Numbered from the stretch's first letter, positions 43,348-52,171 are shown. The stretch is 64,000 nucleotides of DNA from Roseiflexus sp. RS-1 (GCF_000016665.1 NC_009523.1:4091501-4155500); one strand, 5' to 3'. The notes: a model not told the origin generated them from the sequence alone. Made by a program: numbers and translations.

Positions 43348-44094
43348 ATGTTCAATGAAAGCGTCGTGGTCATCACTGGTGGAGGTTCAGGAATTGGACG
43401 CGCGACAGCGTTAGCGTTCGGACGTCATGGCGCGCGGGTGGTGATCGGCAATCGCAACGCCAGCACTGGCGAAGAGACGGTCGCTGCAATCCGGGCGACG
43501 GGGGGAACGGCGCTGTTCGTTCCCACCGATGTAACCCAACCCGTGGCGGTGCGCGCCCTGATCGACACAACCGTTGCGACGTTTGGCCGTCTCGACATTG
43601 CGTTCAATAATGCCGGATGGTTCGGACCGGTCGCCCCGCTGGCGGATCAGGACGAGCGCGAGTTTGATCCTGTTTTCGACACAAATGTACGCGGAACCTT
43701 TTTGTGCATGAAGTATGAACTGGCGCAGATGCTGAAGCAGGGTCAGGGTATCATCATCAACAATGCATCGACGACGGGCGCGCGCAACTCGACGGTCGGC
43801 GTGGCGCTGTATGCCGCAGCAAAAGCAGCGGTTATCTCCCTGACCCGTTCTGCTGCCATGGAATACGCCGCTCAGGGCGTGCGCATCAATGCTGTGGCGC
43901 CGGGACGGATTGCAACCGGGATGCTGGCGAAGGCTGGCGGCGGCAACCCGGAACGTTTCGCTGCGGTTATTCCGATGCGACGTCTCGGCACGCCGGAGGA
44001 AGTCGCCGAAGCAGTCCTCTGGCTGGCGTCGCCAGCTGCATCATTCGTGACCGGTCAGGTGCTGGGGGTTGATGGCGGATACCTGGCATCATAA
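43348..44094 (+). CDS. Short-chain dehydrogenase/reductase
   Basis: A 248-residue classical SDR: TGGGSGIGRATALAFGRHGA cofactor motif, NNAG, Ser/Tyr/Lys triad in NASTTGARNS and YAAAKAAV, and a C-terminal VLGVDGGY. The NAD(P)-dependent substrate is unknown. The ATG is internal to a longer frame whose upstream part is not conserved-looking. It precedes the LOG gene by 21 bp. Confidence 0.92.
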   Translation: MFNESVVVITGGGSGIGRATALAFGRHGARVVIGNRNASTGEETVAAIRATGGTALFVPTDVTQPVAVRALIDTTVATFGRLDIAFNNAGWFGPVAPLADQDEREFDPVFDTNVRGTFLCMKYELAQMLKQGQGIIINNASTTGARNSTVGVALYAAAKAAVISLTRSAAMEYAAQGVRINAVAPGRIATGMLAKAGGGNPERFAAVIPMRRLGTPEEVAEAVLWLASPAASFVTGQVLGVDGGYLAS

Positions 44095-44115
44095 TACACC
44101 AAAGGAGACAAAACA

Positions 44116-44676
44116 ATGCACGTATGCGTCTATTGCGCCTCAAGCGACCATGTACCGGCACTCTACCTGGACGCGGCTCACACCTTTGGCGAGGGGATGG
44201 CGCGGCGTGGATGGACGCTGGTCTACGGCGGCGGCAGCATCGGATTGATGGGAGCGGTTGCGCGCGCCGTGCACGGCGCAGGCGGTCGGGTCATTGGCGT
44301 CATTCCGCAGACGCTGCTCGAACGCGAAGTTGGATACCGTGAGGCGGACGAGTTGATCGTGACCGCCACCCTGCGCGAACGCAAGCAGATCATGGACGAC
44401 CGCGCCAATGCGTTCGTCGCTCTGCCAGGGGGCTTTGGCACCCTCGAAGAGTTGCTGGAAATCATGACCCTGCGCATGCTTGGCTATCACAACAAACCGA
44501 TTGTTATTGTCAATATCGGCGGGTATTTCGATCCATTGCTGACCCAATTCGAGTACATCTTTGCTCAGAATTTCGCGCACGAGCGCTATCGCCGGTTGTA
44601 CACCGTAAAAGCCGATAGTGAGGCGGCGCTGACCTATCTGGAACACATGGTCCCTGGCTCGAATTCCGGGCGGTGA
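44116..44676 (+). CDS. LOG family protein (TIGR00730 type)
   Basis: A 186-residue Rossmann-like protein with the family motif LPGGFGTLEE (residues 103-112), and VYGGGSIGLMGAVARA. Many LOG family members are cytokinin-type phosphoribohydrolases, others are nucleotide hydrolases; the exact function is not evident. The GTG of the DUF58 gene follows after 3 bp. Confidence 0.9.
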   Translation: MHVCVYCASSDHVPALYLDAAHTFGEGMARRGWTLVYGGGSIGLMGAVARAVHGAGGRVIGVIPQTLLEREVGYREADELIVTATLRERKQIMDDRANAFVALPGGFGTLEELLEIMTLRMLGYHNKPIVIVNIGGYFDPLLTQFEYIFAQNFAHERYRRLYTVKADSEAALTYLEHMVPGSNSGR

Positions 44677-44679
44677 TAT

Positions 44680-46047
44680 GTGACGCGAATCATGCTTGAC
44701 GGTGGGCGTCGGGGATGGCGCTGGTTGACATCCGGCGGAAATATTCGGGTGCGGCGACCGCCAGCGCTTTTTGTCGGTCCGTTGCTGCTGCTGCTTGCGC
44801 TTGCCGCCCCGTACCGCTGGTTGTTTTTCCTGGCGTACAGTTGCCTGATCCTCACGCTGGCATCATACGGCTGGGTACGATACGTCGGACCCCGGCTCCA
44901 CCTTGATCGTCGCCTGAGCCAGAAGTGGGCGCAGGTGGGCGATACGCTGGAAGAAACGTGGTGTCTTCACAATTGCGCACACTTACCGGTGCTCTGGCTG
45001 GAGATCGATGACGTCTCAACCATCCCCGGCTATAGCGCCCGGCGCGTTGTTTCGGTTGATCGCAACGATCATCGCACCTGGACAACCGGAGCGATGTGTG
45101 TACAGCGCGGCATCTACACGCTTGGTCCGTTACGGGCGCGCACCGCCGATCCCTTTGGCATCTTCGAGTACGAATGGCGCGAAGAACGCACGCGGCAGAT
45201 CGTCATCTATCCGCCGCTGGCGCACGTGAGAGGGCTGACATTGCCGCTGGGACGATCCGGCAGTGTCGCCCGCGCCGACATCCTTCGCCGCCACACGACG
45301 CCAGACGCCAGTAGCGTGCGCGAGTACGCACCAAGTGACATGCTCAACCACATTCACTGGCCCACCGTTGCGCGCACCAACCGGTTGATGGTCAAAGAGT
45401 TCGACCAGGAGCGCGCTGGCACGCTCTGGATCGCACTCGATCTCTGTGCGGAAGCATACCAGGAATCTGCGATCACAAGCGGCACGGTCGCTGCACCGGT
45501 TTCGCTCCAATCATCGGCGCTGCCCGAAGCGCCGCACTTCTGGGAGACGCCGCTCGAACTGGCAGTCGTCATTGCGGCTTCGCTTGCAGCAAAGGCGCTG
45601 GATGAAGAACGGCTTGTCGGTTTCCTGGCAGACGATGGACGTCCGCGCCTGGTGCAGGCGGGACGCGGACCTCGCCAGCTATGGCGCATCCTGGAAGAAC
45701 TGGCAGACGTCCGTGCCACAGGGACGCTGCCCATCGGCGACGTCGTGCGGCGCGAACGCGGGTCGGGCACAGCGCTGGCGGTGATCACACCTGCGCTCGA
45801 CGGGGCGTGGCTGCCTGCACTCGCCGAATGGCAGCGAGGACGACCCGGCGCAGCGCTGGCGATGCTGATTGTCCCGGCGCCATTGCGTGCATCTGCTCTC
45901 GAAGAGCGGCTGGCGGCCCTCGGCGCGCGCTCGTATGTTTGCGTGGTTGGACAACCATTGCCGCTGGTGAACCCGCCACGACCGCGAGCAACGCTGCGAA
46001 TCTCGCCGTTGGGGAAGGTTATCGGCGACGTGCGCAGAGAACGATAG
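44680..46047 (+). CDS. DUF58 domain protein
   Basis: A 455-residue membrane protein with two spans near residues 28-65 and a DUF58 region containing PFGIFEYEWR, VREYAPSDMLNHIHWPTVARTNRLMVKEFDQE. DUF58 proteins often partner with MoxR ATPases; none is in the window. The GTG start lies 3 bp after the LOG stop; an ATG four codons later is an alternative. Confidence 0.85.
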   Translation: MTRIMLDGGRRGWRWLTSGGNIRVRRPPALFVGPLLLLLALAAPYRWLFFLAYSCLILTLASYGWVRYVGPRLHLDRRLSQKWAQVGDTLEETWCLHNCAHLPVLWLEIDDVSTIPGYSARRVVSVDRNDHRTWTTGAMCVQRGIYTLGPLRARTADPFGIFEYEWREERTRQIVIYPPLAHVRGLTLPLGRSGSVARADILRRHTTPDASSVREYAPSDMLNHIHWPTVARTNRLMVKEFDQERAGTLWIALDLCAEAYQESAITSGTVAAPVSLQSSALPEAPHFWETPLELAVVIAASLAAKALDEERLVGFLADDGRPRLVQAGRGPRQLWRILEELADVRATGTLPIGDVVRRERGSGTALAVITPALDGAWLPALAEWQRGRPGAALAMLIVPAPLRASALEERLAALGARSYVCVVGQPLPLVNPPRPRATLRISPLGKVIGDVRRER

Positions 46048-46050
46048 GCG

Positions 46051-46404
46051 TTACTCATGATCCGGTTTGCGCGGCAGACGACGGTCGGGCAGGAGACGGC
46101 TCGAACCGTCTGTCAGGCGTCGGGCGCGGCGACGCATCAAATCCCCCGTGGAACGTTCCCGGCGTGTCGCACGACGCCCACGCTCCACCATCATGCGCCA
46201 GGCATCTTCTTCGGTGACCGGCATCGCCAGTTCTTCATCGCTGTACCGGTGCGCCTGACGTTCATTCAGCGCAGCGATACGCTCCTCGAAACGTTCCTCA
46301 TCAGGAGAGAGCGACGTAAGCGTCGCCCAATAGCGCCACAACAGGTATGCAGCAAGAAGCAGGAGAGCCGCGAAGAGAACAAACAATAAAAAGAAATCAC
46401 CCAT
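46051..46404 (-). CDS. Small membrane protein with basic tail, unknown
   Basis: A 117-residue protein with one N-terminal span (FFLLFVLFAALLLLAAYLLW) and a polar, arginine-rich remainder (RRATRRERSTGDLMRRRARRL). It is convergent with the DUF58 gene and lies 18 bp after the STAS gene, so it may be the last gene of that cluster. The ATG was chosen over a GTG two codons earlier. Confidence 0.6.
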   Translation of the reverse strand: MGDFFLLFVLFAALLLLAAYLLWRYWATLTSLSPDEERFEERIAALNERQAHRYSDEELAMPVTEEDAWRMMVERGRRATRRERSTGDLMRRRARRLTDGSSRLLPDRRLPRKPDHE

Positions 46405-46422
46405 CGCCACCCACCCGGCGCA

Positions 46423-46785
46423 TCACGCCATTGCGGCGGTAAAGCCCCGGATCGCCTCGTCTTCGTCCTGATAGATATCGACATACTGCGCCAGACCGAC
46501 CATGCGAAAAATCTTCTGGAAGTGCTGCGAGAGACCACTCATCGCCAGGCGCTGATTATTGCGGTTGACCTCGGTCACAATCCCGATCAGGATCGCAATG
46601 CCAGCGCTATTGATATAGTCGTTCTGGCGAAAGTTCAGCAGGATATTGCGCGCGCCTTTGCGTGAAACTTCATTGTAGGCGTTCGTGATCTTTTCCTCGG
46701 CGAAGGTTGTCACATCACCGATCAGATCGATGATCGCCACACCTTCTCGCTCACGAATGTGCACATTCAGGTCGTCGTCCAGCAT
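46423..46785 (-). CDS. STAS-domain anti-sigma factor antagonist
   Basis: A 120-residue STAS protein like SpoIIAA/RsbV: EREGVAIIDLIGDVTTFAEEK, then the phosphorylatable Ser in INSAGIAILIG, and FRMVGLAQYVDIY. In partner switching the STAS protein is phosphorylated by the kinase-type anti-sigma factors encoded upstream. The ATG is preceded by GGAG at 8 nt. Confidence 0.9.
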   Translation of the reverse strand: MLDDDLNVHIREREGVAIIDLIGDVTTFAEEKITNAYNEVSRKGARNILLNFRQNDYINSAGIAILIGIVTEVNRNNQRLAMSGLSQHFQKIFRMVGLAQYVDIYQDEDEAIRGFTAAMA

Positions 46786-46864
46786 ACTGATCACTCCTGC
46801 CACCTGCGCCTGCTGTTGCCGCGTCGTCAAAATCAAAGCAGGACAGGAAATTCCGCATTATGAA

Positions 46865-47308
46865 TCACGCCCTTGGACAACGGCGCATACACATATACAA
46901 CACATTGCCGCCGCCGGGCGAAGGCTCAAAGCCACACGCATCGACCAGTTGCGTGATCAGGTACAGACCGAGACCGCGTGGCGGCGCATCACCGCGCAAC
47001 CGCTGCTCGATACACGATGTTACGTGACCGGAATACGGTTTCAATCCCTGATCCTGCACGCAGACCGTCAACCCGGAACCATCCCAGACACACGTCACAT
47101 CGACGCGCAGCCCTGGCGTCTGTGCATTACCATGCTCGATGGCATTGAGGCATGCCTCACTGACTGCGGTCTTCAAATCCTCAACACGTTCGGTTGCGAA
47201 ACCAAGGCGATGCGCAAATGAAGCGACTGCTTCGCGCACAACCCGCTCATAGCCCAGTTCACTCGGTATCGAAAGGTCGATCGAGGACGAGATGGATGGA
47301 TCGTACAT
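46865..47308 (-). CDS. Anti-sigma regulatory factor (HATPase_c), copy 1
   Basis: A 147-residue GHKL kinase of the RsbW/SpoIIAB type. N-box SEACLNAIEHGN, G1 box VQDQGLKP and G2 box PRGLGLYLITQLVDA are visible. It would bind a sigma factor and phosphorylate the STAS protein. It starts 2 bp after the second kinase gene, with which it shares a long N-terminal segment. Confidence 0.88.
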   Translation of the reverse strand: MYDPSISSSIDLSIPSELGYERVVREAVASFAHRLGFATERVEDLKTAVSEACLNAIEHGNAQTPGLRVDVTCVWDGSGLTVCVQDQGLKPYSGHVTSCIEQRLRGDAPPRGLGLYLITQLVDACGFEPSPGGGNVLYMCMRRCPRA

Positions 47309-47310
47309 GC

Positions 47311-47775
47311 TTATGACTGTTTCTCCAGATGAATGACCATACGTACCTGATTGCCGCCGGACGGAGCCGTGGTAAACTCCACCTCGTCCATCAACTCACG
47401 GATCAGCCAGATACCCCAACCCCCCTTGTCTCCCCGTGTAAACGATTCTTCAATCGTAGGGGGCGGTGAAAGGTGTGCCAGCTCAAGCGGTTTGCATCCC
47501 TGATCGGCAACGCTGACAACCAGTTCAGACGGACGAACCGTCAGCATCACCAGCACGCGCATCCGCGCATCGTGAGCATTCCCGTGCTCAATCGCGTTCG
47601 TAATCGCCTCAGCCAGCGCAGTACGCAATGCATCGACCCGATCGGCGCTGAATCCCATGCGCCGGGCAAGTGACGCTGCTGCGTCCATTGCAACTTTTTC
47701 ATAGCCAAGTCGGCTGGGCAAATGTAACTCAACGACACGCTCGACCGGCCCGGCGTTGTGACTCACATCCGCCAT
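47311..47775 (-). CDS. Anti-sigma regulatory factor (HATPase_c), copy 2
   Basis: A paralog of the adjacent kinase: ELHLPSRLGYEKVAMDAAASLARRMGFSADRV, N-box AEAITNAIEHGN, G1 VADQGCKPLE and G2 GGWGIWLIRELMDEV. It is the first gene of the partner-switching set. Starts at 47793 or 47820 are also in frame; I chose the ATG with a purine-rich site upstream and the better-conserved N-terminus. No sigma factor gene is adjacent. Confidence 0.85.
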   Translation of the reverse strand: MADVSHNAGPVERVVELHLPSRLGYEKVAMDAAASLARRMGFSADRVDALRTALAEAITNAIEHGNAHDARMRVLVMLTVRPSELVVSVADQGCKPLELAHLSPPPTIEESFTRGDKGGWGIWLIRELMDEVEFTTAPSGGNQVRMVIHLEKQS

Positions 47776-48161
47776 AGCACTTCGCCCACTCATGGCATGC
47801 ACCGAACACAGATCGTGCATAATGCATCAGGCACGGCTCTCATCTTAGCACGACTCCCTGTCGGGAAGCAATAGGGAATTTGGGTCGATGCCTCCAATGG
47901 TTCATGTTCCATCGGCGCAACTGCGAGTCTGCACCGGTACACCATGCTACGCCGCTCATAGTATAGAACGCTGGCATAACCAATGTGTTGCTGTATCGAT
48001 TGGATCAAGAGGCTGGACGCGATGTGGAGGCGAAAGCAACGATCACGCGGAGTGAGGGGGAGAGATTCTTGCGCTCCCTTCTCCCGCCAGCGGGAGAAGG
48101 GAGCGGGGGAAATGAGGAGAACCAGGGCATCAGAACAACGGATATGCAGCATCAACCCTGT
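47776..48161. other. Intergenic region with one palindromic hairpin
   Basis: Contains a perfect 14-bp inverted repeat, CTCCCTTCTCCCG/CGGGAGAAGGGAG (48073-48104, 4-nt loop), of the CCCCCTTCTCCC hairpin family. The rest shows no gene. It lies beyond the carboxylase stop, so the hairpin could end that transcript. Confidence 0.6.
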
Positions 48162-49712
48162 TCACAGCGGAATGTTGCCGTGTTTGCGCGGCGGCAGGGT
48201 TTGTCGTTTCCCGCGCGCCAGACGCAACGCGCGGATCAGCGCGGGGCGCGTTTCGCGCGGCTCGATGACATCGTCGAGGTACCCGCGCTCGGCAGCGATA
48301 TACGGGTTGGCGAAGCGGTTCTGGTAGTCTTCGACCAGTTCCGCCAGGCGCGCCGCCGGATCGGCAGCCTGCGCCAGTTCACGGCGGAAGATGATCTTGA
48401 CGGCTGCATCGGCGCCCATCACCGCGATCTCGGCGGTGGGCCAGGCAACGTTGAAATCGGCGCGGATATGCTTGCTCGCCATCACATCGTATGCGCCGCC
48501 ATACGCTTTGCGTGTGATCACAGTCAGTTTCGGCACCGTCGCCTCGCAGTATGCATACAACAACTTTGCGCCATGACGGATAATGCCGCCATACTCCTGC
48601 TGTGTTCCGGGCAGGAATCCGGGCACATCGACAAAGGTGATCAGTGGAATGTTGAACGCATCGCAGAAGCGCACAAAACGCGCCGCCTTGACCGATGAGT
48701 CGATATCGAGCGTCCCCGCCAGGTGCGCAGGTTGATTGGCGACAACGCCAACCGCGTGCCCGTCGAGACGCGCAAAGCCGATAATGATATTGCGCGCCCA
48801 GAAGGGTTGCACTTCGAGAAAACTGCCCTCATCGACAACCGCTTCGATCACCTGGAGCATATCGTATGGCTTGCGCGGATTGTCGGGAATGATCGTTTGC
48901 AGGTTTTCGTCCATGCGATCAGGATCGTCGTCGGGCGGGACATAGGGCGGATCTTCCAGGTTATTCGATGGCAGGAAGGAGAGGAGCGCCCGCACCTGAT
49001 CGAACGCTTCTTCTTCGCTGTCGGCGGCGAAATGCGCCACGCCGCTGCGCGAGTTGTGCGTCATAGCGCCGCCCAGTTCCTCAAAGCCGACATCCTCGCC
49101 GGTGACAGTCTTGATGACGTCGGGACCGGTGATGAACATTTGCGAACTGCCCTTGACCATGAGGATGAAGTCGGTCATTGCCGGGGAATAGACCGCGCCG
49201 CCAGCGCAGGGTCCGGCGATCACCGACAGTTGCGGCACCACGCCAGACGCCATCACATTGCGGTAGAAGATCTCCGCATAGCCACCCAGACTGACGACCC
49301 CTTCCTGGATGCGTGCGCCGCCGGAGTCGTTCAAGCCGATACATGGCACGCCCATACGCAGGGAGAGGTCCATCACCTTGCAGATCTTCTCGGCGAACAC
49401 TTCGCCGAGGGATCCGCCAAACACGGTAAAATCCTGCGAAAAGAGGCAGACGTGCCGACCATCGATCGTACCATAACCGGTAATCACCCCATCACCCAGC
49501 GGCTTGTGGCGATCCATGCCGAACGCGGTGGTGCGATGGACGGCAAAAGCGTCGAGCTCGACGAATGAACCGGGATCGAGCAATTTGTCGATCCGTTCAC
49601 GAGCCGTCATTTTGCCACGTGCGTGCTGCTTCGCCGCAGCCTCCGGATCGGTCGTGCGTGCGCGCTCACGCCGCCGACGCAGATCCTCGATGCGCTCGCG
49701 AGTTGTCTTCAT
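48162..49712 (-). CDS. Acyl-CoA carboxylase, carboxyltransferase subunit
   Basis: A 516-residue biotin-dependent carboxyltransferase of the PccB/AccD5 type. It carries [47 protein letters not shown] and [19 protein letters not shown] (acyl-CoA binding). In Roseiflexus such an enzyme supplies malonyl-CoA or methylmalonyl-CoA for the 3-hydroxypropionate bicycle or for propionate metabolism. No biotin carboxylase subunit is beside it. The ATG was preferred over a TTG eight codons earlier. Confidence 0.93.
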   Translation of the reverse strand: MKTTRERIEDLRRRRERARTTDPEAAAKQHARGKMTARERIDKLLDPGSFVELDAFAVHRTTAFGMDRHKPLGDGVITGYGTIDGRHVCLFSQDFTVFGGSLGEVFAEKICKVMDLSLRMGVPCIGLNDSGGARIQEGVVSLGGYAEIFYRNVMASGVVPQLSVIAGPCAGGAVYSPAMTDFILMVKGSSQMFITGPDVIKTVTGEDVGFEELGGAMTHNSRSGVAHFAADSEEEAFDQVRALLSFLPSNNLEDPPYVPPDDDPDRMDENLQTIIPDNPRKPYDMLQVIEAVVDEGSFLEVQPFWARNIIIGFARLDGHAVGVVANQPAHLAGTLDIDSSVKAARFVRFCDAFNIPLITFVDVPGFLPGTQQEYGGIIRHGAKLLYAYCEATVPKLTVITRKAYGGAYDVMASKHIRADFNVAWPTAEIAVMGADAAVKIIFRRELAQAADPAARLAELVEDYQNRFANPYIAAERGYLDDVIEPRETRPALIRALRLARGKRQTLPPRKHGNIPL

Positions 49713-49816
49713 TGGCACACCTGTCCTTATAGGCAATGCATCAGCGTGATTATACGAGACGGAGATACACCGGCAGGGTAGCGCCAGTTACGAATCCATA
49801 GACTGAGGGTTATGAA

Positions 49817-49932
49817 ATGGAGATTGAGAAATAAATCCGCTATCCCGCGCTAGCCGTGGGGCTGAAGCCCTCGGCTAGGCAAGGCGAAGCCCGCCTGCGC
49901 GGGCTATAGCGGAATAATTACTCAAAGACCAT
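49817..49932. repeat. Complete MITE-like element
   Basis: The best single copy of the window's most common repeat: 116 bp, ends ATGGAGATTGAG...CTCAAAGACCAT, about 27-bp imperfect terminal inverted repeats, and an internal 7-bp stem AGCCCGC/GCGGGCT. It has no coding capacity. Confidence 0.85.
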
Positions 49933-50010
49933 ATCATTCCTCGCGCAACACCCTATCCCTCCACGCTCGTCTGATATGATGAAATATCGTGATCGAGAAC
50001 GAGGTGCACA

Positions 50011-50352
50011 ATGATCGATCATCAACCAGCGGAGCGCACATGGTTGCGCAGCGTTGCAGTGTGGGGACTGTGGCTGGCGGTGCTGGCGCTTGCGGCTGTC
50101 GTCTGTTACGTTATCTGGCTGCGCGCCTTCTTTGAGATCTACTATGTGTGGCTCAATCTGGGAGACGCCGCCCGATTAGCCTACGAACTCACGATGGTCG
50201 CACTGACGGTGGGCATGGTCACATGGATCGCCGTGGGTGAGCCGTACCTGGCAGCTGGCGCTCGTGCACAGCGGCTTCTACGCCGGTTTGCATACGTTGT
50301 CGTGCCGCTGCTCATCGCTGGCACCGTCGGGCTGGTCATTCCACTGCTGTGA
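50011..50352 (+). CDS. Three-span membrane protein of unknown function
   Basis: A 113-residue protein with three hydrophobic spans: residues 15-35, 57-75 and 91-112. GAGGTG lies 5 nt before the ATG. I do not recognise a family. It is convergent with the GNAT gene and preceded by a MITE-like element. Confidence 0.6.
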   Translation: MIDHQPAERTWLRSVAVWGLWLAVLALAAVVCYVIWLRAFFEIYYVWLNLGDAARLAYELTMVALTVGMVTWIAVGEPYLAAGARAQRLLRRFAYVVVPLLIAGTVGLVIPLL

Positions 50353-50358
50353 CGACGA

Positions 50359-50871
50359 TCAGAGCAACCGATAATAGATGACCGCCGTGTGCAACGATCC
50401 ATCAGCGCTGCAGGCATATTTCGGGATGCGCCCGGCGAAGGTGTACCCGCACGCCTGGTACAGCAGTTCCGCCGGATCGCCCTCGCGCGTATCGAGGATC
50501 AGCAGCGAGCGACCTTCACGCCGCGCTTCTTCTTCCACTGCCGCCAGCAATGCCCGCGCAACGCCCCGGCGCCGCGCCGAACGCAGTACCATCAGTTTTT
50601 TCATTTGCGCACGATGCTGCTCACCCGGTTTCTGCGCCAGCTCCAGTTGAACGGCGCCGATGATCGTGTCGCCTTCACGTGCAACCAGCAATACACGCAG
50701 ACGTTCGATAACATCATCGCAAATGGCATCCCAGTAACGTTGCGCCGTCGCAGTATCGAGCGGCATCAGAAAGCCAAGCGAAGCGCCGCTCTCCACCGCG
50801 TCTTTCAACAGTGCCACCAATCCAGGGCGTGCAGCACGAAATGTGGCTGCATTGATGCGCTCGATCACCAT
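50359..50871 (-). CDS. GNAT family N-acetyltransferase
   Basis: A 170-residue acetyltransferase. Acetyl-CoA binding is indicated by MKKLMVLRSARRRGVARALL (the R-x-x-G-x-A loop) and YQACGYTFAGRIPKYA at the C-terminus. The substrate is unknown. It is divergent from the thioredoxin operon. Confidence 0.88.
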   Translation of the reverse strand: MVIERINAATFRAARPGLVALLKDAVESGASLGFLMPLDTATAQRYWDAICDDVIERLRVLLVAREGDTIIGAVQLELAQKPGEQHRAQMKKLMVLRSARRRGVARALLAAVEEEARREGRSLLILDTREGDPAELLYQACGYTFAGRIPKYACSADGSLHTAVIYYRLL

Positions 50872-50881
50872 TCCGCACTCC

Positions 50882-50910
50882 TTGACTTCATGATACAGTC
50901 AGATTATACT
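50882..50910 (+). promoter_or_regulatory. Promoter of the trxA-csoR operon
   Basis: TTGACT and TATACT separated by 17 bp. The TATACT box is overlapped by an 8-bp inverted repeat, GATACAGT/ACTGTATC (50892-50899 and 50908-50915). Confidence 0.75.
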
Positions 50911-50917
50911 GTATCGG

Positions 50918-50936
50918 CATACCCCTGGGAGGTATG
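50918..50936 (+). promoter_or_regulatory. Candidate CsoR-family operator
   Basis: A perfect 6-bp palindrome CATACC-N7-GGTATG with C and G runs inside. CsoR-family operators share this layout of TACCC-type arms and G/C centre. It lies at the expected start of transcription of the operon that encodes a CsoR-family repressor. Confidence 0.6.
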
Positions 50937-50972
50937 TATAGACCACGAATGCAAAGGGAGTATCAAACCGTT

Positions 50973-51302
50973 ATGGCAAAGCCTGTCACTGTCACCGACG
51001 ATGATTTCGAGCAGCAGGTGCTGAAGTCCGACATTCCGGTTGTTGTCGACTTCTGGGCGCCGTGGTGCGGTCCATGCCGGGTCATTGCGCCGATCCTCGA
51101 AGAACTGGCAAACGAGTACGATGGCAAAGTCAAGGTTGCCAAAGTCAACACCGACGACCATCAGCTCTGGATGAGCAAGTTTGGCATCATGGCAATCCCG
51201 ACCATGATCTTTTTCAAGAACGGCAAGGAGATCAATCGGATTGTCGGCGCCGGTCCCAAGCGCATGCTGAAAGAGGCATTTGATGCAGCCGTTGCTGCAT
51301 AA
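50973..51302 (+). CDS. trxA: Thioredoxin
   Basis: A 109-residue protein-disulfide reductase with the active site WCGPC (Trp31, Cys32, Cys35) and the cis-Pro AIPTMIFF. AAAGGGAG lies about 12 nt before the ATG; an ATG further up (50934) would add 13 unconvincing residues. It is followed after 17 bp by a CsoR-family repressor, with which it should be co-transcribed. Confidence 0.95.
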   Translation: MAKPVTVTDDDFEQQVLKSDIPVVVDFWAPWCGPCRVIAPILEELANEYDGKVKVAKVNTDDHQLWMSKFGIMAIPTMIFFKNGKEINRIVGAGPKRMLKEAFDAAVAA

Positions 51303-51319
51303 GCGCAGGGGAGAAAGCG

Positions 51320-51604
51320 ATGTCCGCACCGCGACCTGTGCGCCCGATAAGCGATGAGTTGCGTCACGATGTCCTGGTGCGACTGCGCCGGATTGAAGGT
51401 CAGGTGCGCGGCATTCAACGGATGATTGAAGAGTGTCGTGATTGCAAGGAGATCGTGACCCAACTCGCTGCCGTTAAGGCCGCAGTTGGAAGTCTGAGCG
51501 CGCTGCTGGCGGAAACCTATGCGCGCGATTGCCTTTGCTCTGGCGCAACCATCGACTCGGAAGAGATTGCGCGCCTGCTCGACGTGCTCAAGTCGGCGCG
51601 ATAA
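51320..51604 (+). CDS. CsoR/CstR-family repressor
   Basis: A 94-residue helical repressor with RLRRIEGQVRGIQRMIEE, typical of CsoR/FrmR. Cys42 and Cys71 hold the two conserved cysteine positions (29 apart). The Cu(I) ligand position 25 residues after the first Cys, His in CsoR, is Tyr67. That pattern fits persulfide-sensing CstR rather than a copper sensor. A third Cys (73) and Cys39 are extra. It follows trxA, and its candidate operator overlaps the operon's start. Confidence 0.85.
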   Translation: MSAPRPVRPISDELRHDVLVRLRRIEGQVRGIQRMIEECRDCKEIVTQLAAVKAAVGSLSALLAETYARDCLCSGATIDSEEIARLLDVLKSAR

Positions 51605-51859
51605 TTACGGTCCCACCAGTCCATTCGCACCAAACTCTGATGTATAGGCGCCGGTTGATGTTGCACTCACAACATCGCCGGCGTTCACTCCGCTCACGGC
51701 GAATGTCCCGCTGAATGCGCCATCGGCGGCAGCAGTGAGGACACCCAGCAACTGTCTGCCCTCGCCCATGCTTCCCACCGTACCGTGCGAAAGGAAAATC
51801 TCGACCTGCGCGCCACTGAATGCCGTCTGCACGCTTTGTGACATTCTCCGTCGCCTCAC
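51605..51859 (-). pseudogene. Fragment of a secreted repeat-type protein
   Basis: An 84-residue frame, VEIFLSHGTVGSMGEGRQLLGVLTAAADGAFSGT..., resembling the C-terminal portion of secreted right-handed-helix or Calx-beta-like proteins (ATSTGAYTSEFGAN, similar to ATATD-x-GNTSEF). No start, signal or remainder is in the window. I read it as a leftover fragment of a larger cell-surface gene. Confidence 0.45.
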
Positions 51860-52171
51860 GACGACGGCTTCTCAGCCAGTGCACGGCGCAACCGCCCGCG
51901 TTATCGCCTGACTGCGCCGTCCGGGCGGAGACGGAACAAATGCACCATTCATGCGACGCCCGTCACATCCAGACGGGGAGCGCATTCCTTATCAGATCGC
52001 GCGCTCACATCCCAATTCCCTGCAAACCGCCTTCTTGCAGGGATATGCCGATCATCGGCTTCTGGTATAATAACGCGCGTACATTGCTCATCAACAACCA
52101 GCGCAGTAGTGCGATCCAGCGCGCAACAATGACAGTGTGGTCACATAGTGATACGCCAGGAGGGCGCACGA
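51860..52171. other. Intergenic region with promoter-like and palindromic elements
   Basis: Most of the segment has no clear feature. Near its end a TATAAT box (52066-52071) is preceded by a perfect 13-bp palindrome GCCGATCATCGGC (52047-52059), about 100 bp upstream of dhaK, and it may form an operator for the dha-glp operon. Confidence 0.5.
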
